Notes under the pieces: model-generated
Told to the model about the DNA's origin: nothing
Database searches by the model: none
Seen by the model: only the letters and a program-made list of their open reading frames with translations
Shown: positions 51,880-60,432 of the stretch, in pieces
How positions within the stretch are numbered: position 1 is the first letter of the stretch
Layout of the letters: every line of letters starts with the position of its first letter
NCBI RefSeq assembly: GCF_014207445.1
Contig: NZ_JACHEM010000003.1
Coordinates: forward strand, 310,001 to 374,000
Length of the DNA stretch: 64,000 nucleotides
Direction: 5' to 3'
Source of the DNA: Streptomyces candidus
GTDB taxonomy: Bacteria; Actinomycetota; Actinomycetes; Streptomycetales; Streptomycetaceae
Made by a program: the position numbers and the translations under genes

Positions 51880-52553
51880 GAAGGACTGTCCAGCCGGTAG
51901 CCCACACCACGGACCGTACGGATGAGCGTCGGCGACGACGGCACGTCCTCGACCTTCGCCCGCAACCGCTGCACGCACGCGTCGACCAGCCGGGAGTCGC
52001 CCAGGTAGTCGTGCTCCCACACCAGCCTCAGCAACTGCTGCCGGGACAGCGCCTGACCCGGCCGTCGGCTCAGTTCGAGCAGCAGCCGCAGCTCGGTCGG
52101 CGTCAGTTGCAGGTCCTCGCCGTTCTTCGTCACCGTCATCGCCGACCGGTCGATCACCAAGGACCCGAACGAGGCGGCGTCGTTGGCCTCCCGTTCGCCG
52201 CGCCGCAGCACGGCCCGGATCCGCGCGTCGAGCACCCGCCCCTGCACCGGCTTCACGACGTAGTCGTCGGCCCCGGACTCCAGACCGACCACCACGTCGA
52301 TGTCGTCACTGCGCGCGGTGAGCAGGATGATCGGCAGCTGATCGGTGCGTCTGATCCTCCGGCACACCTCGAAGCCGTCGATCCCTGGCAGCATCACATC
52401 CAGCACGATCAGGTCGGGCCGCTGCTCGCGCAGCAGCTTCAGGCCGTCCTCACCGGTTGCCGCCGTGGCAACACGGTGTCCTTGGCGGGTGAGCGACAGC
52501 TCAAGCGCCGTACGGATGGCGTCGTCGTCCTCGATCAGCAACAGGAAGGGCAC
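51876..52553 (-). CDS. afsQ1: Response regulator AfsQ1
   Basis: This 225-aa OmpR-type regulator matches AfsQ1 very closely. The receiver domain has the acidic pocket LLIEDDDAI, the phospho-Asp in LIVLDVMLPGIDG, and the Lys in ADDYVVKPVQ. The winged helix has LQLTPTELRLLLELSRRP and VRGVGYRLD. The GTG at 52553 gives the known length. It is the first gene of afsQ1-Q2-Q3 and diverges from sigQ. A GTGAC-N6-GTGAC box lies between. Confidence 0.95.
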   Translation of the reverse strand: MPFLLLIEDDDAIRTALELSLTRQGHRVATAATGEDGLKLLREQRPDLIVLDVMLPGIDGFEVCRRIRRTDQLPIILLTARSDDIDVVVGLESGADDYVVKPVQGRVLDARIRAVLRRGEREANDAASFGSLVIDRSAMTVTKNGEDLQLTPTELRLLLELSRRPGQALSRQQLLRLVWEHDYLGDSRLVDACVQRLRAKVEDVPSSPTLIRTVRGVGYRLDSPS

Positions 52554-52645
52554 GCGCTCATTCTGGCCCATCCGGGCGCAGGACTTCGACAGTTGGAGCG
52601 CTCCCATCGCCACGGGTGGTAACGCCACTCGTCATGACCGCCCCT

Positions 52646-52661
52646 GTGACGCGCCTGTGAC
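52646..52661. promoter_or_regulatory. AfsQ1-type box between afsQ1 and sigQ
   Basis: GTGAC-gcgcct-GTGAC (52646-52661) matches the published GTnAC-N6-GTnAC pattern of AfsQ1. It lies 85-100 nt before the sigQ ATG and about 93 nt before afsQ1. Confidence 0.7.
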
Positions 52662-52745
52662 AGTCGCCGGACAGCCCGATGAAACTGCACGGGCAAGCTC
52701 TTTCTCACACGGACCGCTACGGACTCCACCGACGGGGGGCGCGAG

Positions 52746-53594
52746 ATGAACGCACTGCACAGCACCAACTCAAGCGCAGTTGTCACGCGTCTCCACGACG
52801 TCGTACGGAGCGTCGAGAAGTCCGGCGCCGTGACCGTTCGGGGGTGTGGTCGTGGTGCCGGGCGTTCGCGGACGTCGTCGTACAGCCAGTACATGACGAC
52901 CGTGGACGTGCCGGGGGGAACGTCGGGCCCGGGGGGGACCGACGGGGGGACCAAGGGGGGAACCAACGGGGGGAACGGGGGAGCGGCTGCCGGGGGGGCG
53001 TTCGGGGGAGCGCCGGCAGCGGCACGGGCGACGTACGGGGAGGGCACGGGGGAGCGGGTACCCGCGACGGCGGCGGAGGCGGAGTTCACCGCCTACGTCC
53101 AGGAGCGCCGCGCCTCCCTGTACGCAACCGCCTACCACCTGACCGGCGACCGCTTCGAGGCCGAGGACCTGCTGCAGAGCGCCCTCTTCTCGACGTACCG
53201 CGCCTGGGACAGGATCAGTGACAAGGCGGCGGTCGGGGGCTACCTCCGCCGCACCATGACCAACCTGCACATCAGCGCGTGGCGCCGCCGCAAGCTGAAC
53301 GAGTACCCGACGGAGGAGCTGCCGGAGACGGTCGGCGACACGGACGCCATGCGCGGCACCGAACTGCGCGCCGTCCTGTGGCAGGCCCTGGCCCGGCTCC
53401 CCGAACTCCAGCGCACGATGCTCGTCCTGCGCTACTACGAGGGCCGTACCGATCCCGAGATCGCGGACATCCTCGACATCAGTGTCGGCACGGTGAAGTC
53501 CAGCATCTGGCGCTCCCTGCGCCGGATGCGCGAGGACGAGGTCCTCAGCTTCGGCCGTGACGAGGAAGAGTCCTTCGGCGAACTGGTCGCCTGA
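52746..53594 (+). CDS. sigQ: ECF sigma factor SigQ
   Basis: This 282-aa sigma factor of the SigE group has region 2 (about residues 118-185: YATAYHLTGDRFEAEDLLQSALFS, RRTMTNLHISAWRRRK) and region 4 (about 210-262: RLPELQRTMLVLRYYEGRTDPEIADIL). The first 110 residues are unusual: a basic start, then a long Gly/Thr/Ala-rich stretch coded by runs of G, so a shorter active form is possible. It diverges from afsQ1, as sigQ does in S. coelicolor. Confidence 0.88.
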   Translation: MNALHSTNSSAVVTRLHDVVRSVEKSGAVTVRGCGRGAGRSRTSSYSQYMTTVDVPGGTSGPGGTDGGTKGGTNGGNGGAAAGGAFGGAPAAARATYGEGTGERVPATAAEAEFTAYVQERRASLYATAYHLTGDRFEAEDLLQSALFSTYRAWDRISDKAAVGGYLRRTMTNLHISAWRRRKLNEYPTEELPETVGDTDAMRGTELRAVLWQALARLPELQRTMLVLRYYEGRTDPEIADILDISVGTVKSSIWRSLRRMREDEVLSFGRDEEESFGELVA

Positions 53595-53809
53595 GGGCAC
53601 GAGGTGCCCCACGGCGCGAACGGGTCGCCGAGGGCACGACGGGGGTCGTCGTTTCGGGGGAGACGGCGAGAGCACGGGGGTGCGGGAGAGCGAAGCGGGG
53701 CCACGTCGGCCGGGGGGTCCGACGCGGTCCCGCTTTCGCGTGCCCGCAGTGCTTTCGACAGCGGGGCTCTGGGGGGACCGGCCGGTGTCGGAGCCTGTGC
53801 GCGGCGGTG

Positions 53810-54508
53810 CTACGCCGTCGGCTCCGCCAGCGTGCCGACGCCCGCCCCCGGGGCCTGGCTCGCCGCGTCCGGGACCACGCTCGCCCGTCCGGCGCCGGGG
53901 CAGCGGCCCGCCGCCGCTCCCGCCAGCCGCCCCAGCGCCTCGTCCTTGCCGCAGGCATGCGCGCCCAGCGCCACGTGCCGCGCCACGATCCCCGGCTCGG
54001 CCCGCATCAGCCGCCACCCGCGGCGCACGAGGAACGGCACCGACTTGCGCCCCTCCCGCACGTCCCGCAGCAGCCGCCGCCGGAACGTCGTGAAGGGCCG
54101 CCCCCGCAGACACAGCGCGTCCGCCAGGACGCCCAGTTCGCGGCACCTCGCCACGATGTCCGCCGCGAAGATGCCCTCCGCCACGAACAGGGGCGTGCGG
54201 GCGATGTCGAGCGCTTCCTCGGACACCCGTGCGCTGGTGGCGATGTCGTACACCGGGACGGTCGTCCGGCCCGTACGGCACAGTTCCAGGATCGCGGCCA
54301 CCGCCACGTCCGCGTCCCACGACAGCGGGGAGTCCCAGTCGATGTCCGTACTGCCCTCGACCTGCGGAAGCGTCGGGTCGTCGTGCTCCTTGTAGAAGTC
54401 GTCCAGGCGCAGTACGGGCAGACCGGCGCGTGCGGCGAGGGACGACTTCCCGGAGCCGGAGGGACCCGCGAGGAGGACGACGCGGGCCGTCGGAGGAGAA
54501 GAGCTCAC
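53810..54508 (-). CDS. Uridine-kinase-like P-loop kinase
   Basis: This protein of about 232 aa has a Walker A (GPSGSGKSS) near the start, then LRLDDFYKEHDDPTLP, DIDWDSPLSWD, VPVYDIATSARVSEE and LFVAEGIFAADIV, as in the uridine kinase family. The likely role is nucleoside phosphorylation in salvage, though this group is not proven. The C-terminal 40 residues are a Gly/Ala tail. The GTG at 54508 is chosen for homology; a TTG at 54517 is also possible. No copy of the nucleoside operator is seen here. Confidence 0.8.
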   Translation of the reverse strand: MSSSPPTARVVLLAGPSGSGKSSLAARAGLPVLRLDDFYKEHDDPTLPQVEGSTDIDWDSPLSWDADVAVAAILELCRTGRTTVPVYDIATSARVSEEALDIARTPLFVAEGIFAADIVARCRELGVLADALCLRGRPFTTFRRRLLRDVREGRKSVPFLVRRGWRLMRAEPGIVARHVALGAHACGKDEALGRLAGAAAGRCPGAGRASVVPDAASQAPGAGVGTLAEPTA

Positions 54509-54589
54509 GGGAGACAAGTGTGCGGCATGAGCCCCGTGGAGGTCTCCCCGGGCGGAGTCGTTGGTGCACCGCACCGCTCGTCAACTACT

Positions 54590-54601
54590 CTGCGTACGCA
54601 G
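54590..54601. promoter_or_regulatory. Short palindrome in a divergent promoter region
   Basis: CTGCGTACGCAG is a perfect 12-bp inverted repeat between the kinase gene and the secreted protein gene. It is a possible operator. It differs from the nucleoside palindrome at the central bases. Confidence 0.3.
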
Positions 54602-54670
54602 ATGATCACTTGATCTTCGTTCCGGTGCCGCTCCGGAACTCGATCCATGACGCAGACGGGCGACTCACTC

Positions 54671-55099
54671 ATGGCACAGGCACCACGTCACGCAGCCCCG
54701 CGACCGCCGCGCCGCTCCCTCCTGCGGGCCGGACTCACCGTGGCCGCGGTCGGCGCGGCCCTGGCGGCCGGGGCGGGCGCGGCCCAGGCGGCCCCAGACG
54801 CGGCGCTGCCCGCCGGGGTCGGCCAGCCGGCCGACGGCACCGAGGCCGCCCCGACCGCCGGTCAGGCTCTGGTGGGCGCGCTCACCCACTCCGCGGCCGG
54901 CGGCCTCGGACCCGCCAAGAACGTGCAGCTCGACCCGCTGGCGGGCACCAGCGCCGACCCGCTGAACAATACGATCGGCACCCAGCTCGCCGACTTCCGG
55001 CCGGTCCATACGGGGCTCGTGACGGCCCCGCTGGCGAACGGCGGCGCAACGAAGGACCTGCCGGTGGCGGGCCGGGCCCTGGGCCTTCTGCCGGGCTGA
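54671..55099 (+). CDS. Secreted protein with RR signal (142 aa)
   Basis: This 142-aa protein begins with a basic, Arg-Arg-containing signal (PRRSLLRAG, then an Ala-rich core ending AAQA near residue 40), possibly Tat-type. The mature part is Ala/Gly/Leu-rich with LDPLAGTSADPLNN and no known domain. ATG 54647 would add eight residues; neither start has a strong ribosome site. It is similar in style to the small secreted protein at 48310, but not clearly related. Confidence 0.68.
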   Translation: MAQAPRHAAPRPPRRSLLRAGLTVAAVGAALAAGAGAAQAAPDAALPAGVGQPADGTEAAPTAGQALVGALTHSAAGGLGPAKNVQLDPLAGTSADPLNNTIGTQLADFRPVHTGLVTAPLANGGATKDLPVAGRALGLLPG

Positions 55100-55169
55100 G
55101 CGGGAGAGGACGGGGCCGCCGCCGGGGTTGGCCCCGCGTGGGGTCAGGGGCAGGCGCGCACCCCGTCCG

Positions 55170-55853
<684 letters not shown>

Positions 55854-55958
55854 GGGGCCGATTCTGCCTGACGTCCGTTCGAGGCCGAAGCTCCTGTGTC
55901 TCCGGTCACGGTGCGGCCCGGGGCGGGCGTGCGCTCGCGGGGCGGTGAGGACCGCCTT

Positions 55959-56085
55959 CCCTTCGGGCCACACCGCGTTCCCTCCGGGGCGGCGCCTCTT
56001 CTCCCTGCGGGGTGACACCTTCTCGGCCCATGGGGTGGCACCTCCTTTCCCTACGGGGTGGCACCTCCTTTCCCTACGGGGTGTA
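55959..56085 (+). repeat. Imperfect tandem repeats upstream of deoC
   Basis: About six units of 21-24 nt follow the pattern CCCTnCGGGGTGgCACCTcctt. The last two full units (56032-56054 and 56055-56077) are identical over 23 nt. The array ends next to the deoC operator. The unit length is close to two helical turns. Confidence 0.65.
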
Positions 56086-56092
56086 CAGGTCG

Positions 56093-56111
56093 CTACGCGC
56101 GTAGATATGCT
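56093..56111 (+). promoter_or_regulatory. Operator and -10 of deoC (likely leaderless)
   Basis: CTACGCGCGTAG (56093-56104) is a perfect copy of the shared palindrome. TATGCT (56106-56111) follows immediately and ends 6 nt before GTG 56118. No ribosome site precedes that start. Confidence 0.65.
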
Positions 56112-56117
56112 CCAGTG

Positions 56118-57086
56118 GTGACCATGCCCACCTCTGCATCCGCTCCCGCATCCGCATTTGTCGACGCGACCGCGTCCGACAGCGCACTGCGCCGCTTCCT
56201 GCACGGGCTGCCCGGCGTCGACGCCGTCGGCCTGGAGGCCCGCGCCGCCGCGCTCGGTACGCGCTCGATCAAGACCACGGCCAAGGCGTACGCCATCGAC
56301 CTGGCCATCTCGATGATCGACCTGACCACGCTCGAAGGCGCGGACACCCCCGGCAAGGTCCGGGCGCTGTGCGCCAAGGGCGCCCACCCGGACCCCACCG
56401 ACCGCACGACCCCGAGGGTCGCCGCGATCTGCGTCTACCCGGACATGGCGGCCACCGCCAAGGAGGCCCTGGCCGGAACCGGTATCAAGGTCGCCTCCGT
56501 CGCGACCGCCTTCCCGGCGGGCCGCGCCGCCCTCCCGGTCAAGCTGGCCGACGTGCGCGACGCCGTCGAGGCGGGCGCGGACGAGATCGACATGGTGATC
56601 GACCGGGGAGCCTTCCTCGCCGGGCACTACCTGAAGGTGTACGAGGAGATCGTCGCCGTGAAGGCCGAGTGCGGGGACCGCGCCCGGCTCAAGGTGATCT
56701 TCGAGACCGGTGAGCTGTCCACGTACGACAACATCCGCCGCGCCTCCTGGCTCGGCATGCTGGCCGGCGCGGACTTCATCAAGACCTCCACGGGCAAGGT
56801 CGCGGTCAACGCCACCCCGCCCAACACGCTGCTGATGCTGGAAGCCGTACGGGACTACCGCGCGCAGACCGGCATCCAGATCGGCGTGAAGCCGGCCGGC
56901 GGCATCCGCTCCACCAAGGACGCGATCAAGTTCCTGGTACTGGTCAACGAGACCGTGGGCGCGGACTGGCTGGACAACCACTGGTTCCGCTTCGGCGCCT
57001 CCAGCCTCCTCAACGACCTGCTGATGCAGCGTCAGAAGCTCAGCACGGGCCGCTACTCCGGCCCCGACTACGTGACGGTGGACTGA
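56118..57086 (+). CDS. deoC: Deoxyribose-phosphate aldolase
   Basis: This 322-aa class I aldolase cleaves 2-deoxyribose-5-phosphate to acetaldehyde and glyceraldehyde-3-phosphate. The Schiff-base lysine is expected at K222 in DFIKTSTGK, with the second active lysine K258 in VKPAGGIR; ICVYPDM and EIDMVIDRGAFL are family marks. It is the long type with an extra 60-residue N-terminal part. GTG 56118 is preferred over ATG 56124 because it is 6 nt past the -10. The next gene, an aldehyde dehydrogenase, begins 4 nt after the stop. Confidence 0.95.
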   Translation: MTMPTSASAPASAFVDATASDSALRRFLHGLPGVDAVGLEARAAALGTRSIKTTAKAYAIDLAISMIDLTTLEGADTPGKVRALCAKGAHPDPTDRTTPRVAAICVYPDMAATAKEALAGTGIKVASVATAFPAGRAALPVKLADVRDAVEAGADEIDMVIDRGAFLAGHYLKVYEEIVAVKAECGDRARLKVIFETGELSTYDNIRRASWLGMLAGADFIKTSTGKVAVNATPPNTLLMLEAVRDYRAQTGIQIGVKPAGGIRSTKDAIKFLVLVNETVGADWLDNHWFRFGASSLLNDLLMQRQKLSTGRYSGPDYVTVD

Positions 57087-57090
57087 TCCC

Positions 57091-58521
57091 ATGACCTTCG
57101 AGTACGCACCCGCGCCGGAGTCCCGCGCGGTCGTCGACATCGCGCCGAGCTACGGCCTGTTCATCGACGGCGAGTTCGTCGAGGCCACGGACGGCAAGGT
57201 CTTCAAGACCGTGTCCCCCTCCACCGAAGAGGTCCTGTCCGAGGTGGCCCTCGCGGGCCAGGAGGACGTGGACCGCGCGGTCCGGGCCGCCCGCAGGGCC
57301 TTCCAGAAGTGGTCCGCGCTGCCGGGCTCCGAGCGCGCCAAGTACCTCTTCCGCATCGCCCGCATCATCCAGGAGCGCAGCCGCGAGCTGGCCGTCCTGG
57401 AGACGCTGGACAACGGCAAGCCGATCAAGGAGACCCGGGACGCCGACCTCCCCCTGGTCGCCGCGCACTTCTTCTACTACGCGGGCTGGGCCGACAAGCT
57501 CGACCACGCCGGTTACGGCGCGAACCCGCGCCCCCTCGGCGTCGCCGGCCAGGTCATCCCCTGGAACTTCCCGCTGCTGATGCTCGCGTGGAAGATCGCC
57601 CCGGCGCTCGCCACCGGCAACACGGTCGTCCTGAAGCCCGCCGAGACCACCCCGCTGTCCGCGCTCTTCTTCGCGGACATCTGCCGCCAGGCGGGTCTGC
57701 CGCGCGGCGTCGTCAACATCATTCCGGGCTACGGCGACACGGGTGCGGCCCTGGTCGGCCACCCGGACGTCAACAAGGTCGCCTTCACCGGCTCGACCGC
57801 CGTCGGCAAGGGCATCGCCCGCTCGGTCGCGGGCACGAACAAGAAGGTCACCCTCGAACTGGGCGGCAAGGGCGCGAACATCGTCTTCGACGACGCGCCG
57901 ATCGATCAGGCCGTCGAGGGCATCGTCACCGGCATCTTCTTCAACCAGGGCCAGGTCTGCTGCGCGGGCTCGCGCCTCCTGGTCCAGGAGTCGATCCAGG
58001 ACGAGCTGCTGGACGCGCTGAAGCGCCGGCTGTCCACCCTGCGGCTGGGCGACCCGCTCGACAAGAACACCGACATCGGCGCGATCAACTCCGCCGAGCA
58101 GCTCGCCCGTATCAAGGCCGTCGCCGACACGGGCGAGGCGGAGGGCGCCGAGCGCTGGTCCGCGCCCTGCGAACTCCCGTCCTCCGGCTACTGGTTCGCG
58201 CCGACGCTCTTCACGAACGTCACCCAGGCGCACACGGTCGCCCGCGACGAGATCTTCGGCCCGGTGCTGTCCGTCCTGTCCTTCCGGACCCCGGACGAGG
58301 CGGTGGCCAAGGCCAACAACACCCAGTACGGCCTCTCCGCGGGCATCTGGACGGAGAAGGGCTCGCGCATCCTCGCGGTCGCGAACAAGCTCCGGGCGGG
58401 CGTCGTCTGGGCCAACACATTCAACAAGTTCGACCCCACGTCGCCGTTCGGCGGCTACAAGGAGTCGGGTTACGGCCGCGAGGGCGGTCGCCACGGCCTG
58501 GAGGCGTACCTCGATGTCTGA
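57091..58521 (+). CDS. NAD-dependent aldehyde dehydrogenase
   Basis: This 476-aa enzyme has a complete ALDH build: IPWNFPLLMLAWKIAPAL, the Rossmann GSTAVGKGIA, the catalytic Glu in LELGGKGANIV, and the catalytic Cys C290 in NQGQVCCAGSR. The C-terminal EIFGPVLSVL and SPFGGYKESGYGREGG segments follow. It lies directly behind deoC, so its substrate is probably acetaldehyde from deoxyribose. It overlaps the next, partial ALDH-like gene by 8 nt. Confidence 0.92.
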   Translation: MTFEYAPAPESRAVVDIAPSYGLFIDGEFVEATDGKVFKTVSPSTEEVLSEVALAGQEDVDRAVRAARRAFQKWSALPGSERAKYLFRIARIIQERSRELAVLETLDNGKPIKETRDADLPLVAAHFFYYAGWADKLDHAGYGANPRPLGVAGQVIPWNFPLLMLAWKIAPALATGNTVVLKPAETTPLSALFFADICRQAGLPRGVVNIIPGYGDTGAALVGHPDVNKVAFTGSTAVGKGIARSVAGTNKKVTLELGGKGANIVFDDAPIDQAVEGIVTGIFFNQGQVCCAGSRLLVQESIQDELLDALKRRLSTLRLGDPLDKNTDIGAINSAEQLARIKAVADTGEAEGAERWSAPCELPSSGYWFAPTLFTNVTQAHTVARDEIFGPVLSVLSFRTPDEAVAKANNTQYGLSAGIWTEKGSRILAVANKLRAGVVWANTFNKFDPTSPFGGYKESGYGREGGRHGLEAYLDV

Positions 58522-59467
58522 GTCGACCGACGTGAAGCAGTCCGACGCGAAGCAGTCCGACGCGAAGCAGTCCGACGCGAGGCGTCTGAGCGTCTTCAAG
58601 ACCTACAAGCTGTACGTGGGCGGGAAGTTCCCGCGTTCCGAGAGCGGCCGGGTGTACGAAGTGCAAGACAGCAAGGGGACGTGGCTGGCCAACGCCCCCC
58701 TCTCCTCCCGCAAGGACGCCCGGGACGCGGTCGTCGCCGCCCGCAAGGCCTTCGGCCCGTGGTCCGGTGCGACCGCCTACAACCGCGGCCAGATCCTCTA
58801 CCGCATCGCGGAGATGCTCGAAGGCCGCCGCGACCAGTTCGTGCGCGACGTGGCCGACGCCGAGGGCCTCTCGAAGTCCAGGGCCGCGGCCGTGGTGGAC
58901 GCGGCCGTCGACCGCTGGGTCTGGTACGCGGGCTGGACCGACAAGATCGCCCAGATCGCGGGCGGCGGGAACCCGGTGGCGGGCCCGTACTTCAACCTCT
59001 CCACCCCGGAGCCGACCGGCGTGGTCGCGGTCGTCGCCCCCCAGGACTCGTCGTTCCTGGGCCTGGTGTCCGTGCTCGCCCCCGTGATCGCGACCGGCAA
59101 CACCACGGTCGTCGTCGCCTCGGAGAAGTCCCCGCTTCCCGCCCTGACCCTGGGCGAGGTCCTGGCGACCTCCGACCTCCCCGGCGGCGTCGTCAACATC
59201 CTCACCGGCAGGGCCGCGGAAATCGCTCCCTCCCTCGCCGCCCACCAGGACGTCAACGCGATCGACCTCACGGGAGCGGGCGCGGGCACCGACCTGGCAC
59301 GCGACCTGGAGATCGCCGCGGCCGACAACCTGAAGCGCGTCCTGCGCCCGTCGTCCGCGACGGACTGGACGGCGCCCCAGGGCACGGAGCGCCTCACCGC
59401 GTTCCTGGAGACCAAGACGGTCTGGCACCCGACGGGTTCGCTGGGCGCGTCGGGCTCGGCGTACTGA
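58514..59467 (+). CDS. Half-length ALDH-like protein without active site
   Basis: This 317-aa protein matches only the N-terminal coenzyme half of aldehyde dehydrogenases (YKLYVGGKFPRSESG, RGQILYRIAEMLEGRR, DLPGGVVNILTGRAAE). It ends before the catalytic loop and has no cysteine at all, so it cannot be a dehydrogenase by itself. The N-terminus has three KQSDA repeats. The 8-nt overlap with the active ALDH suggests a subunit or regulator. Two-domain ALDH16 proteins also pair an active with an inactive ALDH domain. No frameshift remains of a longer gene are seen downstream. Confidence 0.85.
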   Translation: MSESTDVKQSDAKQSDAKQSDARRLSVFKTYKLYVGGKFPRSESGRVYEVQDSKGTWLANAPLSSRKDARDAVVAARKAFGPWSGATAYNRGQILYRIAEMLEGRRDQFVRDVADAEGLSKSRAAAVVDAAVDRWVWYAGWTDKIAQIAGGGNPVAGPYFNLSTPEPTGVVAVVAPQDSSFLGLVSVLAPVIATGNTTVVVASEKSPLPALTLGEVLATSDLPGGVVNILTGRAAEIAPSLAAHQDVNAIDLTGAGAGTDLARDLEIAAADNLKRVLRPSSATDWTAPQGTERLTAFLETKTVWHPTGSLGASGSAY

Positions 59468-59516
59468 CCGTCCGACCCGGACTCCGGGGCACCGGTACGG
59501 ACGCCGGCGCACGGCC

Positions 59517-59554
59517 GAAGCCCCGCTCCTTCTGCGCCAGGGGAGCGGGGCTTC
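59517..59554. terminator. Terminator after the deoC operon
   Basis: GAAGCCCCGCTCC (59517-59529) pairs perfectly with GGAGCGGGGCTTC (59542-59554), and GTTTT follows on the plus strand. The loop is 12 nt. Confidence 0.85.
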
Positions 59555-59635
59555 GTTTTCGCCGTACGGGGCCGCGCGTGCGGGACCCCGTACGCACGGA
59601 TCCTCGCGGTGCGGGCACCCCGAGGGGCGCGCGCC

Positions 59636-60070
59636 TCAGTCGAGGCAGAACTCGTTGCCCTCGATGTCCTGCATCACGACGCAGGACTCGTTCTCGCCGT
59701 CGGCGCGCATCGTGTACAGGTGCACCGCGCCGAGCGCGACGAGTCGTGCGCACTCGGCTTCCAGGGTGGCCAGACGCTCGTCACCCACGAGCCCGATACC
59801 GGCCCGTACGTCCACGTGCAGCCGGTTCTTCACCGTCTTCCCTTCGGGAACGCGCTGGAAGAGCACGCGCGGTCCCGCGCCGGAGGGATCGCTGCACGCG
59901 AAGTAGACCTCCCGCTCCTCCAACGGCAGCGAGTGCTGGTGCTCCTCCCAGGTGGCGAACCCCTCCGGGACCGGGGGAAGGACGTACCCCAGAACCTCGC
60001 ACCAGAAGGCGGCGAGCCGCGTGGGTTCCGCGCAGTCGAAGGTGATTTGGATCTGCCTGATCGTTGACAT
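59636..60070 (-). CDS. VOC/glyoxalase-like protein
   Basis: This 144-aa protein has the vicinal-oxygen-chelate fold: IQITFDCAEPTRLAAFWCEVLGY at the start, an acidic middle, and RLHVDVRAG then VVMQDIEGNEFCLD at the end. Metal residues are plausible but not certain. The ATG at 60070 begins at the first strand. It diverges from a small membrane gene. Confidence 0.85.
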   Translation of the reverse strand: MSTIRQIQITFDCAEPTRLAAFWCEVLGYVLPPVPEGFATWEEHQHSLPLEEREVYFACSDPSGAGPRVLFQRVPEGKTVKNRLHVDVRAGIGLVGDERLATLEAECARLVALGAVHLYTMRADGENESCVVMQDIEGNEFCLD

Positions 60071-60169
60071 CGGCGCACGATAACAGGACCCTCGTGCCGC
60101 TCCGCGCGGTGCGGTCGCGGTGGCCGACTCTCGGCGGTTCGGCCGGAGGGCCGGGGGTACCCGGGCTCC

Positions 60170-60298
60170 ATGACGACAGCGGAGAGTTCCGACGACGCGG
60201 GGCCAGTGGTGATGACCCTTCTGTCGGTCTTCTTGTTCCTGGTCCTCGTTGTGGCGGGAGTGATCTTCTTGTTCCACAAGCTCAAGGGCCGGAAGTAG
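60170..60298 (+). CDS. Small membrane protein (42 aa)
   Basis: A 42-residue frame begins MTTAESSDDAG and has one strong helix (about residues 14-35), followed by HKLKGRK, so it should sit with its C-terminus inside. GGAGGG and GGGGG lie upstream but spacing is long. Codon use is partly less GC3-rich (TTG, GTT), normal for hydrophobic mini-proteins. A terminator follows. Confidence 0.5.
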   Translation: MTTAESSDDAGPVVMTLLSVFLFLVLVVAGVIFLFHKLKGRK

Positions 60299-60369
60299 CC
60301 CCCTGGTCGGGAGCCGCACGGTGCGTCGCGCGGGGGTGATCCGGGCCGGAACCGGGGCGCGGGAAACGC

Positions 60370-60409
60370 GAAGTCCCGCCCTCCGGTGCGGGCCGGTGGG
60401 CGGGACTTC
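60370..60409. terminator. Terminator between the small membrane gene and the mutase
   Basis: GAAGTCCCGCCC (60370-60381) pairs perfectly with GGGCGGGACTTC (60398-60409), a 16-nt loop, between convergent genes. Confidence 0.75.
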
Positions 60410-60432
60410 GGGAGGCGGAACGGGGCAGGAGG

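Noticed and set aside
48310..55099. The two small secreted proteins at 48310 and 54671 as a duplicated pair.
   Set aside because: They share composition (Ala, Gly, Leu, Pro) but no convincing aligned motif.
58514..59467. Half ALDH considered as a broken pseudogene.
   Set aside because: It keeps a clean frame, good codon use, a defined end, and an overlap with the active gene; no downstream remnant of the missing half was seen.
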